Part shown: one piece after another, positions 48,140-61,400 of the stretch
Position numbering within the stretch: position 1 is the stretch's first letter
Layout of the letters: every line of letters starts with the position of its first letter
Assembly (NCBI RefSeq): GCF_026212465.1
Contig: NC_080055.1
Span: 23,123,305-23,187,304 of the forward strand
Length of the DNA: 64,000 nucleotides
Direction of reading: 5' to 3'
Source of the DNA: Amaranthus tricolor
Taxonomy: Eukaryota > Streptophyta > Magnoliopsida > Caryophyllales > Amaranthaceae
Made by a program: the position numbers and the translations under genes
Notes under the pieces: model-generated
Seen by the model: the letters and a program-made list of their open reading frames with translations, nothing else
What the model was told of the DNA's origin: nothing
Databases searched by the model: none

Positions 48140-51100
48140 ATGATGAAAATATAATATGTATTAAGTGTACTGTAAGTTGGTATTAAGTCTAATGTAAGTG
48201 GGTATTAAGTGTGTTAAAAGTTGGCATTATGTATGATGTAAGTTGACATTACGTTTGATGTAAGTAGACAATAAGTCTTATGTAAGTTGGCATTAAGTCT
48301 AATGTAAATTGACATTAAGTATGAAGTAACTTGACATTTAGTCTAATGTAAGTAGGTAATACGTGTGCTGCAAGTTGGCATTAAATATGATGTAAGTTGG
48401 CATGTATTAAGTGTATTGTAAATTGACATTAAGTCGGATGTAAGTAGGTATTAAGTGTAACAGACTCAAAATTCTTAATCATAATCTTCCGATTAATTAT
48501 TCTGAATTTTCAATTTAAATCTCTAATCCTTTGGTTATCCATTTCAAACCATCTTTAATTCCTAAACCTTTTTCGATTTTGTAATTTCTTTCAAATATTA
48601 AACTTAAAAAAATATTATTTTGTTTAAAATCTTTTTATAAACACTAAAATATTATTTTATTATTTTATAGTACGAAAAGTAAAATGTTATTATTATATTC
48701 ACGGTTTTGTAAAACTTTACGTTTTAACTTCCTTCCTTAAACTAACATTACTACTTATTATTTTAACCTTATAACTTTGATTTAATTATTTTATATATAA
48801 AAAAGAGTTGTATTTTTATTATTAATTTTAAGTATAGTTTAAACAAAATTTTCTAAGTAAACTACATATTTTCATTATCAAATTTACCCATTATTTTAAA
48901 GAATATTTACTTGTACATATTAGAACAAAAATTTAATGAACCAAAATCCTTTCTATAGTAACCCATGATATTCATCACTTACACAAGTTTACACTATTTC
49001 TTTACACAAGCTAACCTTGTTCTACATCCAAACTCTTACACATTCACTTACACAAGTTATCACCATTATTGGGTTATTAATTTGGGTATTTAATGTATTA
49101 TTATTTTTGAAGTTTTGATTTAATTATTTTGGAAGCTTATAAGATCATCATTATTTTGAAAGTTTAGATTAATTATCTTTGAAGCATTATTATCTATCTT
49201 GGAGGGTCTTATTTCTTATTATTTTCCTAATTAGTACTTAGTACTAATCCTTGGTGTTAGTATGGTATAACTTCTTACCTTACTCTTTTTGTGGAATTTT
49301 ACATCATATTTACTTTATAATATGCAAAGTATAAAATATGTTGATATGTTTTAGTAGGAAGTTAGTTTAATGAAATTATGATCAAGATTATATTAAGTAT
49401 GTGTATGCTAAAAGTATTTTTAGTATGTTAATTTAATAATCTTTGAACAAGTTTAGGAAGTTGGGTGCAAAATTATATTCTAGTGATATTAAGTATGATT
49501 TATGTTATAAACTAGTGCTAGTATGTTTATGAGTTAAGTGTTACATTAGGAATGTTATTTTTTTTTTATGTTAAAATTTTTATTAATATGTTTATGTTAG
49601 CTTTCAAACTAGTTTATAAGGTAGTAAGTTATTTTATGAACGTATTTTACTAAGTATGATTATATTAATAATTTTGTTATTATACTTTATTTTGAGATTT
49701 AAGTTTATCCTTTAAGTTATAGTAAATTTTTATGTTATTGCGTCAAGTTTTTATTTTTGTAAATGATTATGTTAATTATTTAAATCTAGGATTTAGTACG
49801 ATAAATTAAATTAAGTCGTTCTTTTTATGTGAAAAGGGCCCAAAACACTCAAATGCCATTCGACCTCTATCATATAATTAAAAAAAAGAGTTTGATTTAC
49901 TATTTTAAATTATTACAACTATTTTTGTGATAATAATAAGATAACAATTTTAAAAGATATTTTTGAGAAATTTTTATAAGTTATTAAATATTGAAGTGTT
50001 TTTCTTGAATACATGAGATTTCATAATAAAAGTAACTTTTAATCACTATTTAGTACAAAATATTTTATTTGCTAACTATTTGACCAAAATTTATGTAAAA
50101 TGTTGTAAAACTATTATTAGTAAGCTTGCCGCTCAAATTATGTGTGATATATTGATTTGGTGAAATTACAAGTTTTACTTGTTTTATAATTAGAAATATT
50201 GACTTTTGTGAAAATTATAAGTTTGACTTGTTTTTAAATTCGAAATATTGATTTTTGTGAAATTATAAGTTTTATTTGTTTTACAACTAGAATGTTGATT
50301 TTTGCAAACCTAATAAGTTTACTTATTTTTCTAAACTTGAAATATTGATTTTGGGTGAACTTGTAGAATTTTGTAAACTTATCCTGTGATGCAATTTTAA
50401 CGTGAATTTTAATTAGAATATTTGATTTTTTTTTGAAGAGAATAAAGTTTTATTTATTGTAAAGTTGAAAACGTTGATTTTGGAAACTTATTTAAAGAGA
50501 AATAGATTTTAGTAGCTACTTGTGGAAAATATTAATTTGGAGACTATTGATAGAATATTAAGTTATTTGTGTGAATTTAGCGAGCTATTAAAAATAAAGT
50601 TATAAATAAAATTTAATGTGTAAAAATTTAATAATGAATGTATAAAGACATAAAGGTTAATTTTACGTTATGATTTAGAATTTTATTAAATAAAAGAGGT
50701 TATCACCTAAGTTGATCAAAGTCAAAGTCAATGTCAAATTGTAGTAATAAAAATGTGATGTACTTTTGTGAATGAATATTGATTGAATGACCCTGATAGT
50801 AAGGTAATGTCGAACCATGAACCGACATGTAAAATCCCGACGCTCGTGTTGGCCGGCACGTAAAATGCAGTGTAAGACAGGGGGTTAGCTACCTATCCTG
50901 TAGAGCTCGAGCATAAATTGTATTGGAGGGGTGACGACTCCCACCACAGTTAGGGTTTAGGATTACAATCCTCACCTAACCAAACCCTTACATATATCAG
51001 GTGTCATATTGATGTGCTTGTTGATCAGTGATAAACTTGATTAGTGTTGATGCTATGATGCATGATACGATTATGAGTATTAACCAAATGAACTAGCTTA

Positions 51101-51975
51101 AGTGTTAAGATTACCGAATTGTATAAGTGGCAGTAACGTACTTCTGTCATGATTGAGAATGGTATCTTAATGACTTAAAAGTATGGAATAGAAAAGAATA
51201 TGGTAAAAGTATACGGTGATGTCAATTAATTATAAGTTCGTACTTAAATTATTATTTTGTAAATGTAACGTATAAGTTTTGTATTTTGAGCTGGATAGGA
51301 AGTTATGCTCGACATTAAGCGCTGACCGATTCAATCGGCTGTCATCCGTATCATGGATGGCAGCATTTTGTAGGATTTAGTTCAGGTTCCGATCCAGGCC
51401 GCTGCAATTACTATTTATCGAGAACTTAGCTGCTTTTTATATCTTTATTGATGACTTGATGATGATGTATTTTTTCTATTTTTAGCAAACAATATTTCTT
51501 ATCAGATGTAATATTTACTTTTGTTTTAAACAGTTTCAGTTGTTATGATTTAAAATTTTTAACAGTTCGGCATTTTGAGACTTTCGCAATATTCTTGTAT
51601 TAAACATTATTATTAAATGTTAATTATGTATCGAGATTGCCGCTCCTGTTACATTACGTGTGATGAAAGTTGGCATTAAGTATGATGTAAATTGACATAA
51701 GTCTATGTAAATTGACATTAAGTCTAATGTAAATTGGCATTAAGTATGCAATAAGTATGTTGTAAGTTAGTATTAGATAAGATATTAGTGGGTATTAAAA
51801 CGTAAATATAATATAAATATAGATTAAGATGATATAAGTAGGCATTATGTGTACTGTAAGTTGGCATTAAGTGTATTATAAGTAGAAAATAAGTGTGTTG
51901 TAAGTTGACACTAAGTCTGATTAATTAGGCATTAAGTATACTATAAGTAAGCATTAAGGATGATATAAGTAGATA
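48140..51975 (+). repeat. Minisatellite array (forward), split by large solo LTR copy 3
   Basis: The arrays at 48140-48455 and 51654-51975 consist of degenerate ~22-bp units close to ATTAAGTCTGATGTAAGTTGGC. They were one array of roughly 640 bp before the LTR insertion. The same unit recurs inverted at 52440-53075 and inside the MITE at 2405-2672. Confidence 0.88.
48456..51653 (+). repeat. Large solo LTR, copy 3, 3.2 kb
   Basis: It begins TGTAACAGACTCAAAATTC and ends GATTGCCGCTCCTGTTACA, flanked by TTAAG (48451-48455) and TTACG (51654-51658), a 5-bp TSD with one mismatch. It is closely similar to copies 1 and 2 and has no secondary insertion, so it serves as the reference for empty sites. 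No internal coding is present. Confidence 0.88.
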
Positions 51976-52439
51976 TTAAAACAAAAAATCCTTAAAATGT
52001 AAAAGGATTTAAAATACACAAACTCTTTGTCATAACATATACAAATAATAATAATAAACGATTTCACATAATTTAATAATTATAAAATTTCTTAATACAC
52101 ACAACTAAATTGTTTTTTTTTTCAATCCCCTACACACTACTTCTTCTTTGAGATGTATTTTTTGCTCTGATTTTCTTTAAACCATTAATAACCATTGAAG
52201 CCTATTTGATTCACAGTAATAATCTGTGCAGATGTAAGCTTGATCTCTTCTTTACCATTACACAAGAAGAGATGTGGTTTGCAATTAGTATAGATGTTTT
52301 TATCAACTCTGTGTATACAAAACAATCATAAAAAATAACATTAAATAACATAAACAAATATTAACAAGAATAATCATAAATCTAATATTACAATAGATTT
52401 AAAACCAAACTTAAATATAATATAAATATAGATTAAGAA

Positions 52440-53075
52440 AAACCAAACTTACAATATATTTAAATCCAACTTACATTAGACCTAATGCCAGCTTATATCA
52501 ACTTAATGCCAACTACATTAGACTCAATGCCAATTTTTATTAGACTTAAAATCCACTTATATTAGACTTAATACCCACATATATCAGAAGTAATGTCAAC
52601 TTACATCAAACTAATGACAACTTATAACAATTATAATGCCAACCTATAATATATATGATGTCAACTTACAACAATCAAAATCTCAATTTACATTAGATTG
52701 AATGCCAACTTACATTAACTTAATACCAACTTACATGAGACTCAATGCCAATTTATATTAGACTTAAAATCTACTTATCTCAGAGTTAATACCCACTTAT
52801 TTCAGATTAATGTCAACTTATATCAGTTATAATGCCAACCTATAACATATATAATGTCAACATACAACAAACATAATCCCAAATTACATCAGATTAAAAT
52901 GCTAATTTATATCAGACCTAATGCCAACTTATCATACTTAATGCCAACTTACATTATACTCAATGTCAACTTATATTAAACTTAATGCCTACTTATATCA
53001 GACTTAATACCGATTTAAATTAGATTTAACGCCAATTTACATCATAAATAATGTCAACTTACATCATATCAAAAA
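52440..53075 (-). repeat. Minisatellite array (inverted)
   Basis: It holds some 25-30 degenerate units reading as TTACATCAGACTTAATGCCAAC on plus, the reverse complement of the array at 48.1-52.0 kb. About 465 bp separate the two arrays. Units are heavily diverged and vary from about 20 to 24 bp. Confidence 0.88.
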
Positions 53076-54360
53076 CACTTATACACCCGAAAGATTGTAA
53101 GTTGGGTTAAATTTAAATTTTGCATGACCCAGAGAATTACACCATTAAATTCAACTAAAAATCAAAATTTGAAAAAGTTGGGCTAAATTTAAATCCACCA
53201 TGTGCATCATCAATACCTTCCCAAGTGATAGTAATGTGATTTCTCAAGTTCTACATGCCAGAATCTAAAGTTTGCTCATCATCTATACCCGGAATAAAAA
53301 AAGTTTACAAATTAAATGCAAGAAAACTACCTTAATTTTCGTTTAAATTAACAAAAACAATTCAAAAAATTATGTCAAAAACACAAAAAATTTACCTTAA
53401 ATGAATTTGGTAACCTAGAAAAATAAGTAATTTTCATAATTCTAATAAATACCCGAATATGTTGATGAAATTGAGTGAGATTGTGATGAAGATTGATGAA
53501 AGAGAAGAAGTTGAAAATGAAAGAAGCTAAAATTCATAAAGATTGAAGAAGGTAGAAAAAACTGACAAAAATGAAAATAAGATGAGAGAGAAAATCTCAT
53601 AAAATAATAAGAAAGTTTAACAAAAAATTTAAAAAGTTATTTTGATTTAATGATAAAATTGATATAAATGACAAGAAAAACAAAAAGCAATTCAAAATCA
53701 GTAAATTTATTTTTTTATTGTTGTTTGAACTGGCCTAACCGTCTTCCATAAAAATTTGTGTTTCATTATTAAACGTTTTCCATGCCTTTATCAATTTCCC
53801 ACCTCATTTCCCTACGTACGACTTGCAATTTCCCCAAACAAAAAGTAATAAAAAATAACTTTTTCCTCTCTCTTCTCCCACCATCTATTTTTCATCTCTA
53901 TCATCTTGATTATAAAATGAAGTGATCTTTATCAACCAAATTCGTTTTTTACCCAAGAAAATACAACCTATAATCGTCTATCAATCCAACTTATTCTTAA
54001 CCCAAATAGATTTAACCCATTTTGCAATTTGATTTAATCTAAAAATTGCAAACCCAATATTGAATCTTCCCTCATTCAATCTTTAAACAAGCCAAATCCA
54101 ACAAATTTATTGACCATAGATGACCCAACGTGTTCGAATCCAAATCAACTCCAAATTAGACCTGAATTCGTCAATTTAAATCTTAACTAAACCAAATTCC
54201 AAACGCAAATCCTCATTTAGGACGGTGTCATCGTCATACAGTTTTTAATTGGGCTAAATAGCCAATTAAGTTAATTAAAACATCAATATTCGTATTTTTA
54301 TAAAAAAATTGTTTAATATTTAACACATCATCTTAAATGTTAAATTGACACTCTAAATAT
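53076..54360. other. Non-coding DNA between the arrays and the F-box gene
   Basis: No gene was recognised. The stretch GGCCTAACCGTCTTCC near 53732 is a possible far end of a larger element whose other end may be near 47555 (GAGAGATGGTCCTAAAGCCC); this pairing is weak. Confidence 0.3.
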
Positions 54361-54361
54361 T

Positions 54362-54515
54362 AAAATACTCATTTTTTAAATTTACTTTTCTTATATGAAC
54401 AGTTTCAATGTGAGACATAGCTATAGTAAATCTCAAAATAAAATACTCACTTTATTTAATTTATCTTATATGAACAGTTTCAACGTGAGACGGAGCCATA
54501 ATCGATCCCAAAATA
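54362..54515. promoter_or_regulatory. Tandem ~76-bp duplication in the SKIP1-like promoter
   Basis: There are two copies of a unit containing CTTATATGAACAGTTTCAA(T/C)GTGAGAC, ending about 150 bp before the start codon. It may duplicate regulatory sequence; no known motif is claimed. Confidence 0.6.
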
Positions 54516-54665
54516 ACAATATGCTTTTTGTACTTACTCGATTTAGCAACTAATTGTATATCAAGTGTAAACCAACAACTGAAAATCCGAAACCACCCAA
54601 ATCTAAACCAACTTTTTCCGCTAATAAAAACGGTTTGGAATGCTTTATAGTTTATACCGTCCAAA

Positions 54666-57654
54666 ATGAGCAAGGAAAATGATATCGTTGAGTTAACCCA
54701 GAACTCAGATTGGGCCGAGTTGACTCGAGAGTGCTTAATCGACATCCTTTCACGTCTGGAATTGGAGAAACGATGGAAGGGACCTATGCTGGTCTGCAAG
54801 CCATGGATGGAAGCCTGCAGGGATCCTTCCCTTAACTCTGTCCTCAATCTTGAACCCTATTTTGAATTATCCGCTGAGTCAATTCGCTGGTGGACCCCCG
54901 AGTTTGAGAGAAGAATCGACGGAATTCTCCTGTCTGTATCCAATTGGAGTCATGGATTGTTGACTGAGATCCGTGTTAGGCATTGCTCTGATCATGCGCT
55001 AATTTTTGTTGCTCAAAGGTTGGTTCCCTTTTGATAATTTTGGGTTAATCTACTATGTATTTGTTTTTACTTTTATGTGTAGGTTATGGACCTGGGTATA
55101 TTTGTTTTTCCCCCTTTTATTGAAGTTATGATTTGTGATGAATATGTCAAAGTGAATAATTGATGAATGATGTGATGAGTAGGTGCGATTGCGTATTTAG
55201 TTTAGTTTGATTGTATGTATTACAGGAAATTAAGGGTGTGAACAACAAGTATTGCGATTCAAATTGTAGATTTAAAATAATTTATGGGCTGAATACGCCA
55301 TATGTTCCCCATGTTCAGCAATTTTGGGGTTAATTGTGGCCAATCTTCACCCACTATAAGTTTACTATGTGAATGCTTTCCTTCATTTACTGCACTCTAA
55401 GACTTTACTATGTGAATCTAGGTTGAATTACAGGTGAATCTTTTGGTTGATTGCTGTAATCAGTTACCAATTTTAATGAGAGTTTTCCTTAGAAATGTAC
55501 CAAACTCAAATACATAATATTTATGATAGAGCATGTCTGTTGCTTTACCATGAATTTGGATTGCTATGAAGTATGGTTGAGAGCATAGTGTAAAAATGCG
55601 GTAACGGTCGCGATCATGGTAACTAAACACTGATGCGGTTATCATATCGCCTAAATATCGGTTGAAACCATAAGATATCCCTTGATGCGGCCCAAAACGC
55701 GGTTTTTTTACACCTTTACAACGCGGGAAAAATCGGTTTGTTTATTTTGAAAACCTTTACAACGTGGCCAATGCAATGCGATGCGGCCTTGTTTTTATTC
55801 TATGGTTGAGAAAAAGTGAGGAAAAGAAGAGGGAGGAGGATGTAATTCCCAACTTTGGAAGATTTTGAGAATAAGATTTTGGTATTTTTTTGTTGTTATT
55901 GGAAGGTTTTGGTTGATTAAAGAGGGGGGAGGGAGGGAGGAATAGAGGATGATGGTTAGTTTATGTTCCTCCGGACCTCCCTCATTACTTCATACACTCT
56001 AATGAATATCAGTCTAAAATTAGTTAAGGCTTGGAGTGCAATCTTCCGAGAGTAAGGTTTGTATAATTCATGCTATGGGTATCAATTTATCTATCATTTA
56101 TGATATGAGTGTCTAGTTTTCAGAATATTCGTCACTTCACTATGCGATCTATATTGTTTGATGTCCATGTGTTGGTTACCGTGTTTGTTGCTGGGGTATG
56201 GCAACTGGAAATTAGGTTCTGGGTTCATCTGGTGTTTATAGTATTGCTAAAGGTTGAGTCTTAGTCACTGTGATAGGAAAGCTTTGCCGAGAGTTGAAAT
56301 GTGTATTCTCAACGCCAATCTGTTTGGCATTGGAAATAATGCCCTTCTCCGTATGTGCTGGTGCAACATCTGTCATTCTCTGATCTTAGCTTCATCCATC
56401 AAATGTATCTCCAGGCTAATGAATATATTGCACGAATCAATTATCATTAAATATCATCTTTCGTCAATCAAATAACCTAACATCAATGAATATGGGGATG
56501 AAGAAGGGTCGCTTTGTTTTTCATTCCTAATGTTTCCAATTTTAACAAGATTATGTTTATGAGAAAATGAAGAGATTAAATCCTTTCTAGTCTCCTTCCT
56601 TTCCAACCAAATTTTTATCCAAATGATGCAAAATGGGCTTCCTCCTTTCCCTTTTTACAAATTCTTGCGAGAGACGGTTTTTTTGAGAGACTATCTTTGA
56701 CTGGATCGGCCCATAAATTTAAATATAAAGTAAGATTAGGGAATAAGCTTTAATGGACCAGGCCTGAGAGACGTCTCTCAGGAGACTGGCCATTCCCTTT
56801 TAAGCTTGTTTCCCCCCCTCTCTCCATGCCCCTTCCTTTTCTTTATCCTTCATGTAGGTGGTGAGAATCGAACCCTTACCACAAAGGTGAAAGCGAAAGC
56901 CTTCAACCAGTAGGTCAATTCATGATTCTCTTACAAGGTATTTTGAATAGGACACCTAGAATACATGTATGGGGAAAGGATGCGGATAATGACTATACAA
57001 CCACGCTTTCGTTCGTGCATTGCAAATTCTTATACCAAATTTCTATGAATAACTTTGGAGTTTGGTCATTTTATTTTCAGATGTCCAAAACTTGAGGTTT
57101 TGTCGATCAAAAGCAGCCAAAGCGTCTCAGATGTGGGTTTAACTGAGGTAGCAAGGAGCTGCCCTATGCTGAAAGAACTCGATATCAGCTTCTGCCATGA
57201 GATCTCTCATGAATCTATATCATCAATCGGGAAAAGTTGTCCCGAAATAAAAGTACTCAACCGGAATCTCATGAATTGGTTGGACCCTTCACAGCATAAG
57301 GATATAGTACCAACAGAATACCTTAATGCTTGCCCACAAGATGGCGATACCGAAGCTGCTGCCATTGCTAAATATATGCTAAACTTGGAGCATCTTGAGC
57401 TTAGGTTTTCCAAGTTGTCGGGTAGAGGCCTTGCTTTGATTACTGAAAGCTGTTTGAAACTCGAATTTCTCGATTTGAATGGGTGTGCAAACTTGACTAG
57501 TCGTGAAATTGTCAATTGTTGCTCACATTTGAAGAACTTGAAGACAATTATAAAGCCAAATTTCTATATACCAAGAGCGGTATATCACACCGAGAGGTAT
57601 GGTCATTGGCGCTTGTATGATGAACGATTTCAGACTGATGTGTTTAGGATATAA
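54666..57654 (+). CDS. SKIP1: SKIP1-type F-box/LRR protein (2 exons)
   Basis: The exons are 54666-55018 and 57081-57654, joined in phase 2 by a 2.06-kb GT-AG intron, giving 308 aa. The N-terminal F-box (about residues 16-62) reads WAELTRECLIDILSRLELEK, RWKGPMLVCKPWMEACRDPS. A characteristic IRWWTPEFERRID segment follows, and then leucine-rich repeats of the CC type (TEIRVRHCSDHAL, CPKLEVLSIKSSQSVSDVGL, CPMLKELDISFCHEIS, LKLEFLDLNGCANLT). Such proteins are substrate receptors of SCF ubiquitin ligases through SKP1/ASK; SKIP1 was found as an ASK1 partner. The substrate is unknown. The length and the WWTPEFE block match SKIP1 better than other F-box/LRR proteins. The intron carries three small transposon relics. 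The frame is intact. Confidence 0.87.
55582..55800. mobile_element. Small MITE in SKIP1 intron, 10-bp direct repeats
   Basis: It is a 219-bp segment rich in GATGCGG / CGCGGT words, flanked by TATGGTTGAG at 55572-55581 and 55801-55810. A 9-10 bp duplication suggests a Mutator-type MITE. The terminal inverted repeats are weak. Confidence 0.6.
56657..56798. mobile_element. MITE with GAGACGGT ends in SKIP1 intron
   Basis: It begins ACAAATTCTTGCGAGAGACGG and ends GAGAGACGTCTCTCAGGAGAC, with inner GGCCCATAAA and TGGACCAGGCC. It has the same end structure as the element at 2405-2672 but lacks its minisatellite. Confidence 0.55.
56862..56940 (-). mobile_element. tRNA-derived SINE head in SKIP1 intron
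   Basis: On minus it shows a tRNA-like head with CTACTGGTTGAAGGC (A-box-like) and GGTTCGATTCTCACC (B box). It cannot fold as a whole functional tRNA, so I read it as a SINE remnant. Confidence 0.5.
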
Positions 57655-58429
57655 TTGCTGATTTGGGTCGTTGATTGGTTTTCGAATTAGATGATTCAAG
57701 TCAGATCATTTTCGGGTATAGTGTGTTTGAGTTGCTACGTTAATATAATTTCATTTATATGTATGTGTCTGCTTTGAGTTGGTTATCTAGCCTGTATGTT
57801 AAATTTTAACCAAATTGAACACTTCTATTTTATTTGTTGAAACTTTTGATAATAATGTAAAGCCTCATTCTGATACTGCTTTTGTAAAATATGTTCTCAA
57901 CAAATGCCAAATCATTCTTTACTTAATTATCACTCCATTTTTGGAGCATTGTTCACCATAAAAAAAAAAAAAAGTTAAAACCATGATACTTCTGAGTCTG
58001 TTTGGCAAATAGCTGTTGACTTCTTTGTCAACGGACATTTAATTAATTAAAAATAGTAAATGAGTATTAAAAATTAAAAAAAAAACTTACAACACTTTTT
58101 TAAAAAATGAAAATTTTAAAAATAAAAGAAAATTTTGGGAAATCAATATTTTTAGAACTTTTTTTAATTGATAGGGAGATGAGTTTAATATATCACAAAC
58201 TTTTATTATTTTTTTAAATACTCCATATCAATTTATATAGTTTAACTTATATTTTTCCTTAAATATTCTCATTTGAGAATTTGTGTTAAATGTTACAACA
58301 ATGTGTTGACTTCAAGAATCAAATTATATACATTACTATAAAAAAAGGTTTTTGAACAATCAATTATGTACAAATTATACAATCCCTTGACCTATTATCA
58401 TATATATACATGATCATATACAAATAATC
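57655..58429. other. Convergent intergenic space between the SKIP1-like and glucanase genes
   Basis: The 3' ends of both genes face each other here. The DNA is AT-rich with probable 3' UTRs; no element was recognised. Confidence 0.4.
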
Positions 58430-61400
58430 TCAAGAACCAAAACTGAGGCTCATTGCCAGCACAAACAAGACAACACCCAACCCCTTTTGCAACCTCATGG
58501 CTGAGGAAGAAGGTCGCAGGTTCCTATCTTTCAACGTCTTAGAAACATCGATCATAATCTCGAAAGGACACCCGTTTGGGGAAGGATCAGTAGTAGTAGT
58601 AATAGCCATGTTATTGAAATTACAGGCACCTGCACTCTGATTTTTAGTCTGGTAGTACATGTTAAACACATAAGACGCGTTATTCCTCGCGTCTAGATTG
58701 CCACAAGAAGAGCCATACCCGAGAGATGTACAATCTGCAAATTGGCAAGCATAGCTTATACTTTCTGATACTCTTGGGTCCATAGGATTCACTTGTGGAC
58801 CCATTACACACCATTTTTTAGCCAAATATTTTACCCCTTTTGCAGGAACAAGATTTCTAGAACTACCCATTTTTAGTTGGTACTTGATCCTTCCATCATA
58901 ATAGAACATTCCCCAATGCCTCTCGAAATTCCCTGGATCAACACTCTTGGCATCTTCGTCTATGAGCGAAAAGATGTAAACATCAGGGGGTGTCCTCCGT
59001 TTAGGGGTACCCTTCCCTTGGAGGATCCTAGTGATGAGACCTTGGTTAAACTTCCGAGCATTTTCTATGTTAGCATTAGGTGCACCATCAGTTGGCCACC
59101 CGACTTCCCCTATGATGACGGGTAAGTTAGGGAAGCCGTTCTTCTCTAGGGCGGATATGAGGGTGTCGTAGTTAGCCTCAAACACGTTGTTGTAGGTAAG
59201 GGATCCATCAACAATCGGGTGGGATGCGCCCTCGAAAAAGGCAAAATCAATGGGGAAATTCGGGTCACTATTTAGGCTTAGAAATGGGTATATGTTAACT
59301 ACAACAGGGGCAGCATTGTTGCTAAGGAATTTGACTATATTGATCATAAGGGTATGAATATCTGCCCTGAAATTTCCTCCTGAAGGAAGATTAGTGTCAG
59401 ATTGATAAACATCTGCATTTAAAGGGATTGTTGCTTTAACTTTTTGGGCTAATCCAGCTTTGATTAAGGCTGCTTGAATGTTTTGGAGTGCTGGAAACGC
59501 TGTATGGGTAAATTTGTCTCCATAATTTTTGAGCAATGGCTCATTTCCAACTGCTACGTATCTGACATTACACAGTTATGCAAATTATATATAGAATAGA
59601 AAATATATTAAATTTATTTATCATTGTAAGGGATGTTTATGCAGTCTAATCATTGAACTGAAATTCAGTATGAAGAGATGATAAGAAAGTACTCTCTCCA
59701 TTCTACTCAAGGACAGTGGCGGATCTAGAGTTGAAATTTAGTGGGAGCACAATTAATAAAAATTTCTTTTAAAATTATAAATATATAAATAAAAATAAAG
59801 GGGATAGTTAAGAAAAATTAATTGGATTTTAAATAGGTATTGGGAATTAACTGCATTTAATTGAACTTTATTATACTGTTGAACGCATATTAAGTGCAAT
59901 TAAAATCTCTTATTAATGAAGAAAACTTAATAACATCGCTGGTTTAAGTCAAGCCTCATAATGCATAGGTCAAAAGTTCAAATCCAATTGTATCTATTTA
60001 TGTAATTTTTTTTGAAATGCAGTGCCCTCACGTGAGGGCACAGGAGGGCACCTGGATCCGCCCATGCTAACGGCCCTTTTGGTTAGTGGTACTAAATGGT
60101 GGTAAAGGGAATGATTTATAGTGTAAAATTTCATCAAAAGTTTCATGTCATTCCCATAGTGATAAAACTTTGATCATAAAAACAGTCTTTTTGTGTACAA
60201 ATTTCCATTATCACTCAATACCACATATCCCAATGGTAATGTATTTGAATGAATTTTATAAAGAAAATGAGATGATTAAAGTTCAACAAGCTCGCCATCA
60301 AGATAGCCAAGAGATTTTTCAACTAAAATTACAGTAGTTTTCATTCTCATTACCACCGTTTAATACCACCTACCAAACAGGCCCGTAAGTTTTATTACAT
60401 TATCCAAAAGGGTAGATTAAGACGTGTGAGAATCAGTTTGGGTCTTTTTTTAGTTAGACCATGTACTACTTTTTCCATTTAAGACCTATATTTTTTATTG
60501 TTGCCGCTTTCTAACCCTTTTATTCCCTCGGCCAATCCTATACTTAGAAACAAGAAAAAATGAAATAGATAAGATAAATTATTAAAAAAAAACATGGAAT
60601 AAGACGAAAATCAACTTATTTCTAAAAGTAAGCGTCTAATTTTCAAACCTGAGGTTTACTTCTGTTCGCAGTTAGTAACTGCAAACAGGTGCTTAATTTT
60701 TTAAAAAGGCAAAGAAGTTGTTTCCAGTTAGTAACTTGGAACAGGGTTGTTGACTTTTTTGACCCTGTTCGTAGTTACTAATTGCGAACACCATCGAGCA
60801 TAATGGGCCTGTTAGTGACTGCGAAAAGGGTCAAAAAAGTCAACAGCCATGTTTGTAGTTACTAACTGCGAACAACTTCTTTGCCTTTTAAAAAAAATTA
60901 AGACTAACTGTGAACAGAACCAAACCTCAGGTTTAAAAATTAGACGTTTATTTTTAGAAATAAGTTGATTTTCGTCTTAATCCATGATTTTTTTTAAATA
61001 ATTTATCTTATCTATTTCAATAATTCTAGAAACAAAATGTAATTAAAGAGACCTACATGTCTCTTAACTTTTTGGCTCGAAGTTTTCTTTATTTTTGATT
61101 AATGCTTTTCCATTCACCTTTGTGACAAGTCACAAGATGTTAAGGATTTTTAGAGTGTACAATAGTATATGGGCTTTGTATATACCTTACATTCGACTAA
61201 TAAGAGGTTGGTACAAGGGCTTAAGTTTTTCTATATGGTATCAGAGCCGATGCATTGATTAAAGATTACATGGTTGAAAAAATGACATTTCTGCCCTAAT
61301 TGATTACTCCACATGCGAACTTGATGGGATTTGCATGTGAGGATATGTTAAAATCATTTATTCCACATTGATGAATTAAAAATATCGTGCACACTTTATA

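Noticed and set aside
48140..53075. CRISPR-like regular spacing of ~22-bp repeats
   Set aside because: Units are degenerate and contiguous with no unique spacers, in a plant nuclear genome; this is a minisatellite.
53190..53320. FAR1/MULE transposase fragment on the minus strand
   Set aside because: A few residues looked suggestive, but there are stops and too little similarity to support a call.
56862..56940. tRNA gene on the minus strand
   Set aside because: A B box is present but the acceptor stem and anticodon arm do not form; it reads better as a tRNA-derived SINE head.
61236..61248. TGGTATCAGAGCC as part of a tRNA gene
   Set aside because: It is the complement of the 3' end of initiator tRNA-Met, the usual retrotransposon primer-binding site; no tRNA body surrounds it.
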